Positions 28,957-39,065 are shown, counted from the first letter of the stretch. The stretch: DNA of 64,000 bases from Bacteroidota bacterium (GCA_013285915.1 JABDGS010000004.1:1-64000); one strand, 5' to 3'. Made by a program: numbers and translations. The notes: generated by a model from the sequence alone, not told the origin.

Positions 28957-29658
28957 CTAAAACTTTGTCATTTCAGCGTAAATCTCGTTAGGACCGATAA
29001 AAACATCAATAGCACCGACAGGATCTTCTATTGCTGCAAGCCTTAATGCAGTACCTGGCCGTAGTTTTTTATGTAAGGTTTTCTTTTTTTCGTGGTCTTT
29101 ATCGTCACTCTCATAGCTGCTGATGGTTGTATGTACCGTAAGCATCTGGCTGGTTACATCATACTCCTGATCAACATGCAAAATATGGTTTGTATCGGGC
29201 GTATTTTTCTCCACAAATATTAAACTTGTGCTTGCCAATAAATAACATTTAAGCTGTTTATTAAACTGGTAAGTTGAACTGTTTGCACCATGGGAAAATG
29301 AATGCGAAACAATTAGCTGCAAACCACTAGTTTGTACTTGCGGGCCCCTGCCATCAATCTCGTATGCAGCCGAGCTATCAATAATTATAAGTGTATTGTT
29401 TTTTCTGGCAAGTACAAATATTTTCCTGCTGCCCTGCTCTTCATCAGTACTCGTGGGGGCTGTTATTATTTCGTTTATCCCGTCGCCGTCAAGATCAATT
29501 TCATCAAGTGCACTATACAAATTATACGGCGGCGCAGTGTCCCGTTCAATTTTATATTCTGGTCCGATTATTTTATTAATGGAGTCTACCAAGGCAAGGC
29601 TTTGCCCTTTGGAACAAAAACACAATAAAAGGCTAATACAAACAATAAGGGTTTTCAT
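28957..29658 (-). CDS. secreted hypothetical protein
   Basis: signal peptide MKTLIVCISLLLCFCSKGQS; EIDLDGDGINEIITAP resembles FG-GAP/VCBS-type sequence. Confidence 0.7.
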   Translation of the reverse strand: MKTLIVCISLLLCFCSKGQSLALVDSINKIIGPEYKIERDTAPPYNLYSALDEIDLDGDGINEIITAPTSTDEEQGSRKIFVLARKNNTLIIIDSSAAYEIDGRGPQVQTSGLQLIVSHSFSHGANSSTYQFNKQLKCYLLASTSLIFVEKNTPDTNHILHVDQEYDVTSQMLTVHTTISSYESDDKDHEKKKTLHKKLRPGTALRLAAIEDPVGAIDVFIGPNEIYAEMTKF

Positions 29659-29673
29659 GTTACTGTTTACTTT

Positions 29674-32178
29674 TTACAACGCCAGCCTAAACCCAAAAAA
29701 TACGCCAAAACGCTGTATGGCAGCCGGTGGCAATGGTTGCGGCAGCACACGCCACACAAAATCTATCCTGAACAATTTGAATATATTGTCTATACCCGTA
29801 CCTACCTCAAGATACATCTTTCCGTTTAGCGAGCTGAACGGATAATTACCCACAAAATTCAGTTGTTTATTGGCATCGCTTAAATCGCCCACCACACCTT
29901 TGGCTTCCCATAACTGGCGCAGCTTTAATTTACGCGTAAGCTTTATAAAACGAAACAGGCCACTGCCCACGTTATGCTCAATATTAAAGCCTGCATAACG
30001 GTCAGTTATAAATTCAAACCGGTTCATCAGGTTAAAGCTGTAGTTACTGTAATAATTAAACTCGTTGCCCGGCTGTATATCAAGCAACTGGTATGGCAGC
30101 GCACCTTTGCCAAAAACCTTACCCGCAAACACATTATAGCTTAACGTACCGTAAGGGGTTATATTTAAAAAGTCGCTGATAATAATATCGGCTTTATTGT
30201 AATCGTAACCACCGTTTAATACCCCTTTAAAACCATGCGAATATTTAACCTCTACAATAGGGTAGTCGCTGCCAAGGCTGTAACGGTCAAAGTTTTCGGC
30301 GTAAGTATGCTCCTCATAAGCATAACGCAGCCTTACCGATGTTTCAAAACTGGTAAGCGGGTCACCATTACCAACCGAAGGGAACAACGATTTCGTTGGC
30401 AGGTTAAGCAACGGCGTATACTTCCTGTTATCGGCTGTAATACCCAGGCCAAAGCCGTGATAGTTCTCTTTATAAAAATCGAGCTTTGCCTCATCAACAC
30501 GCTGGTACTTGAAAGGTACATTTTTGCGAAACAGGTATGCCAGCAGGTTATCTGAGCCTAACTGGCCGGTATACAATGCGCCGTTATCAAGGTCGTGCTT
30601 GAAAGAGAGGTTTATATAACTCCACGGTGCGCGGCTAAACTGGTATTCGCCTTCAATTTTGCCTTTTAGTGCATTATCGCCAGTGCCATAGGCCGCATAC
30701 CCGTGAAAGTACCAGTGCTTGCTAAAATCACGGTTTGTTGATACATCAAACCTGAAACGTATGTTTTCCCAATAGTTGGCGGATATCCAGTTATACCATG
30801 GGCCAATACGGAAATTGCCAATGTCTTTTACACCGGTGCCAATAAAATTTACAAGGTTGCGGGCGTGTATGTAGGTTTTGTTCTTTTCCAGTGTGTCAAG
30901 CACTTTATATACGGTTTGCTCATCTTTATTCAACGGTTCATGCCTGTGTGCCTGCCAGAATGAATCGGGCAGGTTGCCCTTATCGGGCAGCAGAACAATA
31001 TCTTCGGGCGATTTGCTCTTCGCCAGCTCGCGCGTAACCGAGGTATCGTTTATGACGACATTTCTGTATGTAGCTGTTTTTCGTCCTTTAAATGCAATGT
31101 TCGACTTTGTACCCAGCGGGGAAAAATCGGCCACAAACTTATCCTTGTATAAAAACCAGGTAGTATCGTTCACCAGTTTATACTCCTGGATGATTGACAT
31201 GCCAGTAATAAAATTAAGATTAGCATCGAGGCTGGGGCGCAGGGTAACTTTTTGTATAGCAAAGCTGGTATCATTCACCCAGCAATCACCTTCAAATGTA
31301 CTTTGCCCTACGTGTTTGGCGGTAAAGCTAAAATGCACCAGCCGCTTTTTATTAAGGTACTGGGTATCAAGCAGCTTAAAGTTGTAAAAGTTGTCGCCGT
31401 TGGTGCTGAAAGGGCCTACAAAGTCCCTGTTAAAAACGGGGATGGTGTTATCGTATACGTTTACGTTTTGATAAGTACCACCCAATTGCTTCATCAAACT
31501 CTCATTATCAATGCCATTAGTAATACTGGCCTTTATCACCTCGCGGGTGCGTACCGGGTTTTTCTCATAGTAATAATCAGATAGCGTTTCTATCAGGTAA
31601 ACCGGTAAAAAAGGGTCTTTTTCGCTGGTGCTGTCAACATACTGCAGTATAAAGTCAAATGGTTTTAAAATCTTAACCTTGCCCAGCTTTTCTTTATTCA
31701 CCTTATCAATATCCACTTCCAGTTTGTTGTATATCTCGTAGCTGAAGTTGTTAAACTTCCTGCGGTCATTAATGGGCTTATGAGCCATTATCTTGCGCCA
31801 AAACCATAATGCTCGGTTGTATTTGGCTTTTACAGTTGCGTTGTGCTGCGGTGGTAATACTTCAAGGTAAAAAGTGTGGGTTACAGTATCCTGGTTATAG
31901 GCAAAAGCAATATCTACAATTTTATAGCCTACGCTGCTTAGTTCCAGCGTATCACCAACGGGCCAGTTATTTAACCTTAGCTCAAACTTACCCAGCGAGT
32001 CAGTTAAGGCGCCCCTGCCATTTATTTTAAAAACAGCCGATGCAAAAGGTATCGGCTCGTCGCTTTGCTTGTCTAAAATAACGCCTTTCAGTACTTTTTC
32101 CTGCCCAAAGGCGGTAAAACATTGCGCTGCTAAAACAAACCCTGCTAATAACAAGTTCCTTAACATTCTCATAATCAC
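29674..32178 (-). CDS. DUF5686 family outer membrane protein with N-terminal carboxypeptidase-like regulatory domain
   Basis: KVLKGVILDKQSDEPIPFASAVFKINGRGALTDSLGKFEL followed by a long beta-barrel-like sequence; internal ATG at 32172 also possible. Confidence 0.83.
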   Translation of the reverse strand: MIMRMLRNLLLAGFVLAAQCFTAFGQEKVLKGVILDKQSDEPIPFASAVFKINGRGALTDSLGKFELRLNNWPVGDTLELSSVGYKIVDIAFAYNQDTVTHTFYLEVLPPQHNATVKAKYNRALWFWRKIMAHKPINDRRKFNNFSYEIYNKLEVDIDKVNKEKLGKVKILKPFDFILQYVDSTSEKDPFLPVYLIETLSDYYYEKNPVRTREVIKASITNGIDNESLMKQLGGTYQNVNVYDNTIPVFNRDFVGPFSTNGDNFYNFKLLDTQYLNKKRLVHFSFTAKHVGQSTFEGDCWVNDTSFAIQKVTLRPSLDANLNFITGMSIIQEYKLVNDTTWFLYKDKFVADFSPLGTKSNIAFKGRKTATYRNVVINDTSVTRELAKSKSPEDIVLLPDKGNLPDSFWQAHRHEPLNKDEQTVYKVLDTLEKNKTYIHARNLVNFIGTGVKDIGNFRIGPWYNWISANYWENIRFRFDVSTNRDFSKHWYFHGYAAYGTGDNALKGKIEGEYQFSRAPWSYINLSFKHDLDNGALYTGQLGSDNLLAYLFRKNVPFKYQRVDEAKLDFYKENYHGFGLGITADNRKYTPLLNLPTKSLFPSVGNGDPLTSFETSVRLRYAYEEHTYAENFDRYSLGSDYPIVEVKYSHGFKGVLNGGYDYNKADIIISDFLNITPYGTLSYNVFAGKVFGKGALPYQLLDIQPGNEFNYYSNYSFNLMNRFEFITDRYAGFNIEHNVGSGLFRFIKLTRKLKLRQLWEAKGVVGDLSDANKQLNFVGNYPFSSLNGKMYLEVGTGIDNIFKLFRIDFVWRVLPQPLPPAAIQRFGVFFGFRLAL

Positions 32179-32314
32179 TATTAATTAATCATCTTTGTAA
32201 TACGTATATACGGCAAGATGTTTACAGCATTCCCCAAAAATATTAACAATCGGCGAGATTAAGTTTTGCTCAGTCCTTATAAGAAGTTAATTTTGCCGAA
32301 TTTGCAACTTAATA

Positions 32315-33511
32315 ATGAGTACTACAACACTTTCTTCCAACGAGTCTATTCCATCCAAGAAAAAAAAGATCATTGTTTTAGGCAGCGGCCCCAACAGAAT
32401 TGGGCAGGGCATTGAGTTTGATTATTGCTGCGTGCACGGCCTGTTAGCCATAAAAGAGTGTGGTTATGAAGCGATAATGGTTAACTGCAACCCCGAAACA
32501 GTGAGCACCGATTTTGATATGGCCGACAAGCTGTATTTTGAACCGGTTTACTGGGAACACCTGTGGGAGATAATTGAGCTTGAAAAACCCGATGGCGTTA
32601 TAGTACAGCTTGGCGGGCAAACGGCTTTAAAACTTGCGCGTAAGCTTACCAAAAAAGGCATACCCATTATAGGCACCTCTTTCGACAATATGGATATTGC
32701 CGAAGACCGTGGCCGTTTTAGCGATATGCTGAAGGAACTTAAAATACCTTACCCTGAATACGGTACTGCTTTTACTGCTGATGAAGCTATTGAGGTGGCA
32801 AAAAAAGTAGGCTTCCCTGTTCTTGTACGCCCCAGCTATGTGTTGGGTGGGCAAAGAATGAGAATTGTAATTAATGATGATGAATTAGAGAAAGCGGTGG
32901 TGAGCTTGCTGAAGCATATACCTGACAATAAGATTTTGATTGACCATTTTCTTGACCGTTGCCAGGAAGCAGAGATTGACGGCATTTTTGATGGCGACGA
33001 TTTTCACGTAATGGGTGTGATGGAGCATATTGAACCCGCAGGTATACACAGCGGCGACAGTAACGCGGTATTGCCGGCCTTTAACCTTACCCCGCTGGTA
33101 GTTACCACTATGGAATATTACGCGGAGAAAATTGCAAGGGCATTAGACATTCGCGGGTTGATAAACATACAATTTGCCATTAAAAACGATAAGGTGTATG
33201 TAATTGAGGCCAACCCCCGCGCCAGCCGCACAACGCCGTTTATTGCAAAGGCCTACCAAATACCTTACCTTAATATTGCTACCAAAGTAATGCTGGGCGC
33301 CGCAAAGCTTAAGGACTTTACGATGGAGAAAAACATGCAGGGTTTTGCAATAAAAGAGCCAGTGTTTAGCTTTAATAAATTTCCCAATGTAAATAAAGAG
33401 CTTGGCCCTGAAATGAAGAGTACGGGTGAGGCCATACGCTTTATAAAAGACCTGCGCGACCCATACTTTAGAACGCTTTATAAAGAGAAGAGCATGTATT
33501 TGAGCAAGTGA
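32315..33511 (+). CDS. carB: carbamoyl-phosphate synthase large subunit, C-terminal ATP-grasp half only (split CarB)
   Basis: 398 aa aligning by eye with the second half of E. coli CarB (VLGSGPNRIGQGIEFDYCCVHG; NCNPETVSTDFDMADKLYFEPV; RPSYVLGGQRM; LGPEMKSTGEAI); no N-terminal half and no MGS domain. Confidence 0.88.
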   Translation: MSTTTLSSNESIPSKKKKIIVLGSGPNRIGQGIEFDYCCVHGLLAIKECGYEAIMVNCNPETVSTDFDMADKLYFEPVYWEHLWEIIELEKPDGVIVQLGGQTALKLARKLTKKGIPIIGTSFDNMDIAEDRGRFSDMLKELKIPYPEYGTAFTADEAIEVAKKVGFPVLVRPSYVLGGQRMRIVINDDELEKAVVSLLKHIPDNKILIDHFLDRCQEAEIDGIFDGDDFHVMGVMEHIEPAGIHSGDSNAVLPAFNLTPLVVTTMEYYAEKIARALDIRGLINIQFAIKNDKVYVIEANPRASRTTPFIAKAYQIPYLNIATKVMLGAAKLKDFTMEKNMQGFAIKEPVFSFNKFPNVNKELGPEMKSTGEAIRFIKDLRDPYFRTLYKEKSMYLSK

Positions 33512-33514
33512 TGT

Positions 33515-33535
33515 GATTGCGGATTGCAGATTGTG
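33515..33535. repeat. GATTGCG heptamer repeat
   Basis: GATTGCG GATTGCA GATTGTG, just after the carB stop. Confidence 0.75.
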
Positions 33536-33734
33536 ATGCAATATATTAGGACATGTTTAGGCGTGCCTTTTTTATGGACTGCTACTAACGATGCGCTAAT
33601 ACCCTAGAAGTAAAATCCTGCCCGAACGGCAAGACCGGGCGACTTTGCAGCGATATGATTGTGCTGGCACTTTTACTGCGGTAATCAAATAATGCTAACT
33701 TAAGGCATATACATTTAGGGGGGCAGTGTTGTTT

Positions 33735-34427
33735 TTACCCCACCACAAACCTATATCCCACGCCTTTTATGGTAAGTATTTCAACTGCATCGTCGGCTTT
33801 AAGGTAGCTACGGAGTTTTGTAATGTATACATCTAAATTGCGGCTGTTGAAGAAGGAATCGTTGCCCCAAATAACCTGCAAAATATCCCTGCGGTCAATA
33901 ATGTTATTGCGGTTTTGCCAAAGGTATTTAAGCAGTTCGCTTTCGCGGTAAGACAGCTTCTTTTCCTCCGCTTCAAACACCAGCACTTGCCTGTTAAGGT
34001 GAAAGATATATTTACCTACGTTTATAAAGTCAGCCGTTATTTGTGCGGGCCCGGCATCTTTTTTTACACGCAGCGCGTTTTCAATACGCACTATCAGCTC
34101 CTCCATACTAAATGGCTTGCGTATATAATCATTTCCGCCTGTTCTAAAGCCTTTTACAAGATCTTCTGTTTGTGTTTTTGCTGTAAGAAAAATAATAGGC
34201 ACATCATCATTTATCAGCCTTATATCTTCTGCAACTTCAAAGCCGTTGCGGTTGGGCATCATAACATCAAGCACGCAAATATCAGGTTGCTCTTCTTTAA
34301 AAGCATCCAGCACTGCTGCGCCGTTTGTTTCCATTACCACCTCAAATCCGCGCCCCTCAAGCGTTTCCTTCACTATTTTACCCAAAAACACCTCGTCTTC
34401 TGTGTATAGTATCTTTATCCTGCTCAT
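33735..34427 (-). CDS. OmpR/PhoB-family response regulator
   Basis: REC (DICVLDVMMPNRNGFEVAEDIR) and winged-helix (LSYRESELLKYLWQNRNNIIDRRDILQVIWG). Confidence 0.95.
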   Translation of the reverse strand: MSRIKILYTEDEVFLGKIVKETLEGRGFEVVMETNGAAVLDAFKEEQPDICVLDVMMPNRNGFEVAEDIRLINDDVPIIFLTAKTQTEDLVKGFRTGGNDYIRKPFSMEELIVRIENALRVKKDAGPAQITADFINVGKYIFHLNRQVLVFEAEEKKLSYRESELLKYLWQNRNNIIDRRDILQVIWGNDSFFNSRNLDVYITKLRSYLKADDAVEILTIKGVGYRFVVG

Positions 34428-35920
34428 GTTACGGGTAGTTTAATAATAAATGTGCTGCCCTTACCTTCTGTGCTTTCAACACTAATGGTGCCCCCATGCT
34501 TCAGCACAATATGGTGTACATAGCTTAAGCCAAGCCCATAACCTTTTATATTATGATGATCGCCCGACGGCACCCTGAAAAATTTTTCAAATATCTTATC
34601 CTTGTACGCAGGTGAAATACCAATGCCGTTATCAGATACCGCCATAATAATAAAGTCGCCGTCCCGTGTTAAATGCACTGTTATTGCCGGTTTTTCTTTG
34701 CTATATTTTAGGGCGTTATCAATTAGGTTATATAATACGCTGGTTATATGCAGCTTATCGGCTTTAAGTACAAAGTCGCTGCCATCTTTAGTAAGCTGTA
34801 TGTATGCACCTGCCTTTTCAAGCTGCAGCTTAAGGCCTGCTATAACTTCGGCGGCAAGCTGGTGCAGGTCAATATTTTCTTTATTCAGTTCAATCTCTTT
34901 ATTCTCAAACATGCTTAGCTTAAGCACTTTATCAACCAGCATGCTCAGGCGCTGCAGCTCAAGTGCAGATATATCAAGATACTCTCTTGTTCGCTCGGGG
35001 TTTTGCAGGGCATTAAAGTTGCGCAAAGCTTCAATAGCAACATTAACCGTTGCTATGGGTGTTTTTAGCTCGTGCGTTATATTGCTTATAAATTCATTTT
35101 TAAGCAACGCAAGCTTTTGTTGCGCGCGCAGGTTGCGGTATAAAAACACAAACGATGCAATGGTAAATGCAATAAGCACCAGCCCTATAAGCATGGGTAA
35201 CTTAAGCCTGTTTAGTATATAACCATAAGCGCTGCCAAATGTAGCCTGGTAGGCATAAGCGCCTGAAAGCCCCACAAATATAAAATTGGTTTTAAGCTCA
35301 TCCGGGTTACTATCTTTTACCACATCTTTCTCCTTACCCGTTATCATTTGTATGGTGTAAGGCACAGTAATACCAGCATTGGCAAGTTCCTTTTTATAGG
35401 CTGAATCAATTTGCTTTATGTTTAACGGCTTATTTATGGCAACAGGGTTACCCGAATAATATTTTATAACTTTTTCAGTATCGCCACCCGGCAACTGCAG
35501 GTTACTTTGCAGGGTATTGATATGCCTGATAAAACTGTCTTTGATGGTATGCAGCGTATCGTGCCGCACATTGGCTTCAACTGATACAGTAAACTGGCCG
35601 CCGCCGTTAAGTTTAACTGTTTTGTGCACCGGGCCACTGCCTATGTTGCCTTTAACACTGTCAATAAGGTCAAACAAAAAAAGGTTATCAGGCAGGTGGC
35701 TGCCAAAAAAAGTGGTGTCATTTCTAAACCTGCTTACCTGCAGTTTATACATAACATCTCTAAAAGCTACATCTGTTTCTTTTTTCAACCCATCCCATTC
35801 TTCCCTGTACAATTTTTTTATCCAATACACCTGGAAACCTGCAATAAGCACAATTGTGCTTATCATTAATACCCTGGACAATGCCAGGCGGTTTACCTTA
35901 ATTGTAACTGTATTAGCCAT
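34424..35920 (-). CDS. sensor histidine kinase
   Basis: HisKA FISNITHELKTPIATVNVAIEAL; HATPase NLIDNALKYS, GYGLGLSYVHHIVLKHGG; 4-bp overlap with the response regulator. Confidence 0.95.
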   Translation of the reverse strand: MANTVTIKVNRLALSRVLMISTIVLIAGFQVYWIKKLYREEWDGLKKETDVAFRDVMYKLQVSRFRNDTTFFGSHLPDNLFLFDLIDSVKGNIGSGPVHKTVKLNGGGQFTVSVEANVRHDTLHTIKDSFIRHINTLQSNLQLPGGDTEKVIKYYSGNPVAINKPLNIKQIDSAYKKELANAGITVPYTIQMITGKEKDVVKDSNPDELKTNFIFVGLSGAYAYQATFGSAYGYILNRLKLPMLIGLVLIAFTIASFVFLYRNLRAQQKLALLKNEFISNITHELKTPIATVNVAIEALRNFNALQNPERTREYLDISALELQRLSMLVDKVLKLSMFENKEIELNKENIDLHQLAAEVIAGLKLQLEKAGAYIQLTKDGSDFVLKADKLHITSVLYNLIDNALKYSKEKPAITVHLTRDGDFIIMAVSDNGIGISPAYKDKIFEKFFRVPSGDHHNIKGYGLGLSYVHHIVLKHGGTISVESTEGKGSTFIIKLPVT

Positions 35921-36041
35921 GCAGGCAACAAAAGTATGTAATGCTGCCGTAGCCGCGCCACGCCATTAACCTTAATTAACCTTATAACAAGTTTTGTTAA
36001 CTGCCGCGCACAATAGTTTTACGCCATAAACATTTGAACAA

Positions 36042-36779
36042 ATGAAAAAATACGCGATGCTTATTGCAGCTTTTGCCGGTGCAGTAGGCCTGCATGCACA
36101 AACAAAAGAAGGCACAATAGTATATGAACGCAAGATTGATGCTCACCGCATGATGCAGGATGAGCAAATGAAAGCCATGGTTCCGCAATTTCAAACAGCC
36201 AATTATGAGCTGTATTTTAAAGACACTGTATCGGTGTACAAGCCCGCACCAAAAGATGATGCACCAGACCCTTTTGAAAGCAATAACGGCGGTGCACATG
36301 TTGTAATGAGGTTTAGTGGCCCCGGCGACGACGGCGCTTTGTACAAAAACTTTAGCAGCGGCAAACTGTTGCAGGAAAATACGCTGGAAGAAAAAAAATA
36401 TATAATAACAGACACCCTTAAGCCACAGGGATGGAAGCTTGCTGACGAAACAAAAACTGTTTTAAACCATACGTGTAAAAAGGCTACCATGACCACCGAA
36501 CGCGGTAGTAAAGTGGTTGCATGGTATACTGAAGATATACCCGTGCCTGCAGGGCCAGACAGGTTTACAGGCTTGCCGGGCACCGTGTTGCTTGTTGATA
36601 TTGACAGCAGCAGGATTGTATTTGCAGCAAAAGAAATAAAAACATCTGCCGATGCAAAAGAATTAAAAGCTCCGTCTGGCGGTAAGCTGCTAACCCGCGC
36701 GGATTACGATAAAAAGCTGGATGAACTATTAGGGCCGGCCGATGCACAGGGCCGAAGAATTATAAAGAGGGATAATTAA
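36042..36779 (+). CDS. GLPGLI-family protein
   Basis: signal peptide; AWYTEDIPVPAGPDRFTGLPGTVLLVDID. Confidence 0.85.
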   Translation: MKKYAMLIAAFAGAVGLHAQTKEGTIVYERKIDAHRMMQDEQMKAMVPQFQTANYELYFKDTVSVYKPAPKDDAPDPFESNNGGAHVVMRFSGPGDDGALYKNFSSGKLLQENTLEEKKYIITDTLKPQGWKLADETKTVLNHTCKKATMTTERGSKVVAWYTEDIPVPAGPDRFTGLPGTVLLVDIDSSRIVFAAKEIKTSADAKELKAPSGGKLLTRADYDKKLDELLGPADAQGRRIIKRDN

Positions 36780-36800
36780 TGTGCGTGTATATATCTAAGC

Positions 36801-36835
36801 AAAAGAGGCGGTCTGTTTAAGATTGCCTCTTTTTT
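36801..36835 (+). terminator. rho-independent terminator
   Basis: AAAAGAGGC ... GCCTCTTTTTT downstream of the GLPGLI gene. Confidence 0.75.
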
Positions 36836-36888
36836 GAATATCCTCTTTATCCTGGAAACTCTCACCATCTGCGTTCTATCACCCGCCT

Positions 36889-36955
36889 CAATCCAATCTG
36901 CAATCTGTCACAAAGTGATCCCTTCGGGACAATCGGGTAATCTGCAATCCTCTAT
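36889..36955. repeat. core-bearing heptamer repeat, intergenic
   Basis: CAATCTG CAATCTG T / CACAAAGTGATCCCTTCGGGA / CAATCGG GTAATCTG CAATCC. Confidence 0.75.
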
Positions 36956-37602
36956 CCCGGTATCCTTGAAATATATTTTTCTATCTCTTTTATTTGGGTT
37001 ACAACTTCCTTGGTGGTGGGTTTCATTGCTTTTGCCTTGCGGAAGAACTCTTTTGCAGCACGAAACTCTCTTTTGTTCATAAATATCTGGCACATGCTTA
37101 AATAGGCCACGGCCTGGCTTTCTTTGTCAGGTATGCCGGCACGTATGGCAGCACGTATGTAGCCCTCGCCTGCCCTGAAATCGCCTTTTTGCAAAGCCAT
37201 CATGCCTAACTGCAATTTGTTGGCGCCTTCTGCCTCCGGCATTGCCGCACCAAGTGCTGAGCTTTTTTTAAGATGTTTTTCGGCAGCGTCAAAATCCTGG
37301 TTCATCATTGCAAGGTTGCCCTTAACAGTATAATATGTTGAACGGATAGGTTTATATAACAGGCCGGGAAACCAAATGCTGTCTAATATTTTTTGCACTT
37401 CTTCCACATTGCCCTGTTCCATAGGCTCCTGTATCAAACGCATTGGGCCGATAAAGAAATTGGAAAATAAGCCGATCACCGCCAGGAAATACAGCACAAA
37501 AGCAGGCCAAAAACCACTGGTCATATTCACCAATACCGCCAGCACTACTGCCACTATACTAAGCCAAAAGCGGTATCTGATTATAAGGCTATAAAACTTC
37601 AT
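36952..37602 (-). CDS. membrane protein with TPR-like repeats
   Basis: two N-terminal TM segments, then FDAAEKHLKKSSALGAAMPEAEGANKLQLGMMALQKGDFRAGEGYIRAAIRAG. Confidence 0.75.
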   Translation of the reverse strand: MKFYSLIIRYRFWLSIVAVVLAVLVNMTSGFWPAFVLYFLAVIGLFSNFFIGPMRLIQEPMEQGNVEEVQKILDSIWFPGLLYKPIRSTYYTVKGNLAMMNQDFDAAEKHLKKSSALGAAMPEAEGANKLQLGMMALQKGDFRAGEGYIRAAIRAGIPDKESQAVAYLSMCQIFMNKREFRAAKEFFRKAKAMKPTTKEVVTQIKEIEKYISRIPG

Positions 37603-37633
37603 ACACTCATTTTAGGAGCGCAAAGATAGCAGG

Positions 37634-37668
37634 AATTGCGGATTGGCGATGGCGGATCGCAGATTGAT
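37634..37668. repeat. heptamer repeat, 5 units
   Basis: AATTGCG GATTGGC GATGGCG GATCGCA GATTGAT. Confidence 0.7.
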
Positions 37669-37736
37669 GAAAAGTAAATATTAAACAGGAATATTAGAGA
37701 TAATAGGATATTTCTCAAAATGACGGAGTTGACATA

Positions 37737-37764
37737 CTATGAGCCATGAACTATTTGCCATGAA
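37737..37764. repeat. heptamer repeat, 4 units
   Basis: CTATGAG CCATGAA CTATTTG CCATGAA; 19-nt identity with 58238-58256. Confidence 0.75.
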
Positions 37765-37769
37765 ACTCC

Positions 37770-38882
37770 TCACCCCTTCACATTCAGCGCATCCCGCAAC
37801 CCATTGCCTAACAGGTTAAAGGCAAGCACAAGTAACATTATAGCAATGCCGGGCTCAAGGGCAAGCATGGGGTTGTTAGTAATGATAAAATTATAGTTCT
37901 CCTTTATCATTAAGCCCCAGCTGGGTTGCGGCGGCTGCACGCCCACGCCTAAAAAGCTTAAACCAGCTTCAATTACTATAGCTGAGGCAAAATTACTTGC
38001 TGCTATCACCATAACCGGCCCCAGTATGTTGGGCAATATGTGCAACACAATAGTGCGGGCGTTGGAATAACCTAACACCCTTGTTGCCTCAATATACTCC
38101 AGTTCCCTAACGGCTAATACCTGCCCGCGTACCAGCCTGGCTACATTTACCCACATGGTAAGGCCAACTGCAATAAAAACCTGCCAAAAACCTTTACCCA
38201 ATAGTAGCGTAACAGCAAAAACCAGCAGTAAAGTGGGTATGCTCCATATAACATTTATAAGCCACATAATAATATCATCTATCCAGCCCTTAAAGTAACC
38301 GGCCAGCGCACCCAGCATTATGCCAATAGTTAACGAAATAACAACCGTTATTAAACCTACGCTAAGGCTAACCCGCGTGCCAATAATAAGCCTGCTTAAA
38401 ATATCCCTGCCAAATTTGTCGGTACCCAGCCAAAAAGTTTGTTGTACAATGTTTTTTTGCGGGGTAAAATGGTACACTATTGCTATAAGCGGGTAGCCTG
38501 CTTTTTCAGTAACGCCTTCATCCACATATTTGGTAACAATAAGGCTGTCGTTTACAACGCTGTAGCCGGTAATGGGCACGTAATCGTAAATATCTCTTTT
38601 GCCACCGGCCAATGTTCTAAAGAAACTATTATCATCCGGACCAATTTGCTTGTCAATTTTCAACAGTTTAATGCTAAAACCCGGCTTATGGTTAGCAATT
38701 TCGGGTATTATCCTGTTAGCGTTGGGCGAATTATCAGGCGCTAAAAAATAGCAAAACACCGCCGTCAAAAAAGCAAGCGCAATTATTACCAAACCAAAAA
38801 CAGCACCTTTATTTTTTAACAGGCGGCGGCGAAACATTGCGTTATTTGAGAAATTTGCCGGCATGGGTTGAAGATAGGGCAA
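37770..38882 (-). CDS. ABC transporter permease (DppC/OppC-like)
   Basis: FWLGTDKFGRDILSRLIIGTRVSLSVGLITVVIS and EAGLSFLGVGVQPPQPSWGLMI. Confidence 0.95.
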   Translation of the reverse strand: MPYLQPMPANFSNNAMFRRRLLKNKGAVFGLVIIALAFLTAVFCYFLAPDNSPNANRIIPEIANHKPGFSIKLLKIDKQIGPDDNSFFRTLAGGKRDIYDYVPITGYSVVNDSLIVTKYVDEGVTEKAGYPLIAIVYHFTPQKNIVQQTFWLGTDKFGRDILSRLIIGTRVSLSVGLITVVISLTIGIMLGALAGYFKGWIDDIIMWLINVIWSIPTLLLVFAVTLLLGKGFWQVFIAVGLTMWVNVARLVRGQVLAVRELEYIEATRVLGYSNARTIVLHILPNILGPVMVIAASNFASAIVIEAGLSFLGVGVQPPQPSWGLMIKENYNFIITNNPMLALEPGIAIMLLVLAFNLLGNGLRDALNVKG

Positions 38883-39065
38883 TAAACCAAAAAACCCGTA
38901 AACTGCCTGTAACGGGATTTATAAAGCTGCAAATTATCTTTTAGGGCAGGGCTGGGTAGGCTGTGAATGTTTACATTTGCAAAAAATTAGCGTAACCCGT
39001 TTATTTTAACTTTATTAACACATCATTTTATTGATATTCGCCCAGCAAAGATTTTTTAATAATAA

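Noticed and set aside
32179-32314. carB as a frameshifted full-length gene
   Set aside because: No N-terminal CarB sequence precedes it; the upstream gene is an unrelated minus-strand DUF5686 protein.
34602-35222. 206-aa plus-strand ORF
   Set aside because: Antisense to the sensor histidine kinase; low-complexity Ser/Leu-rich translation.
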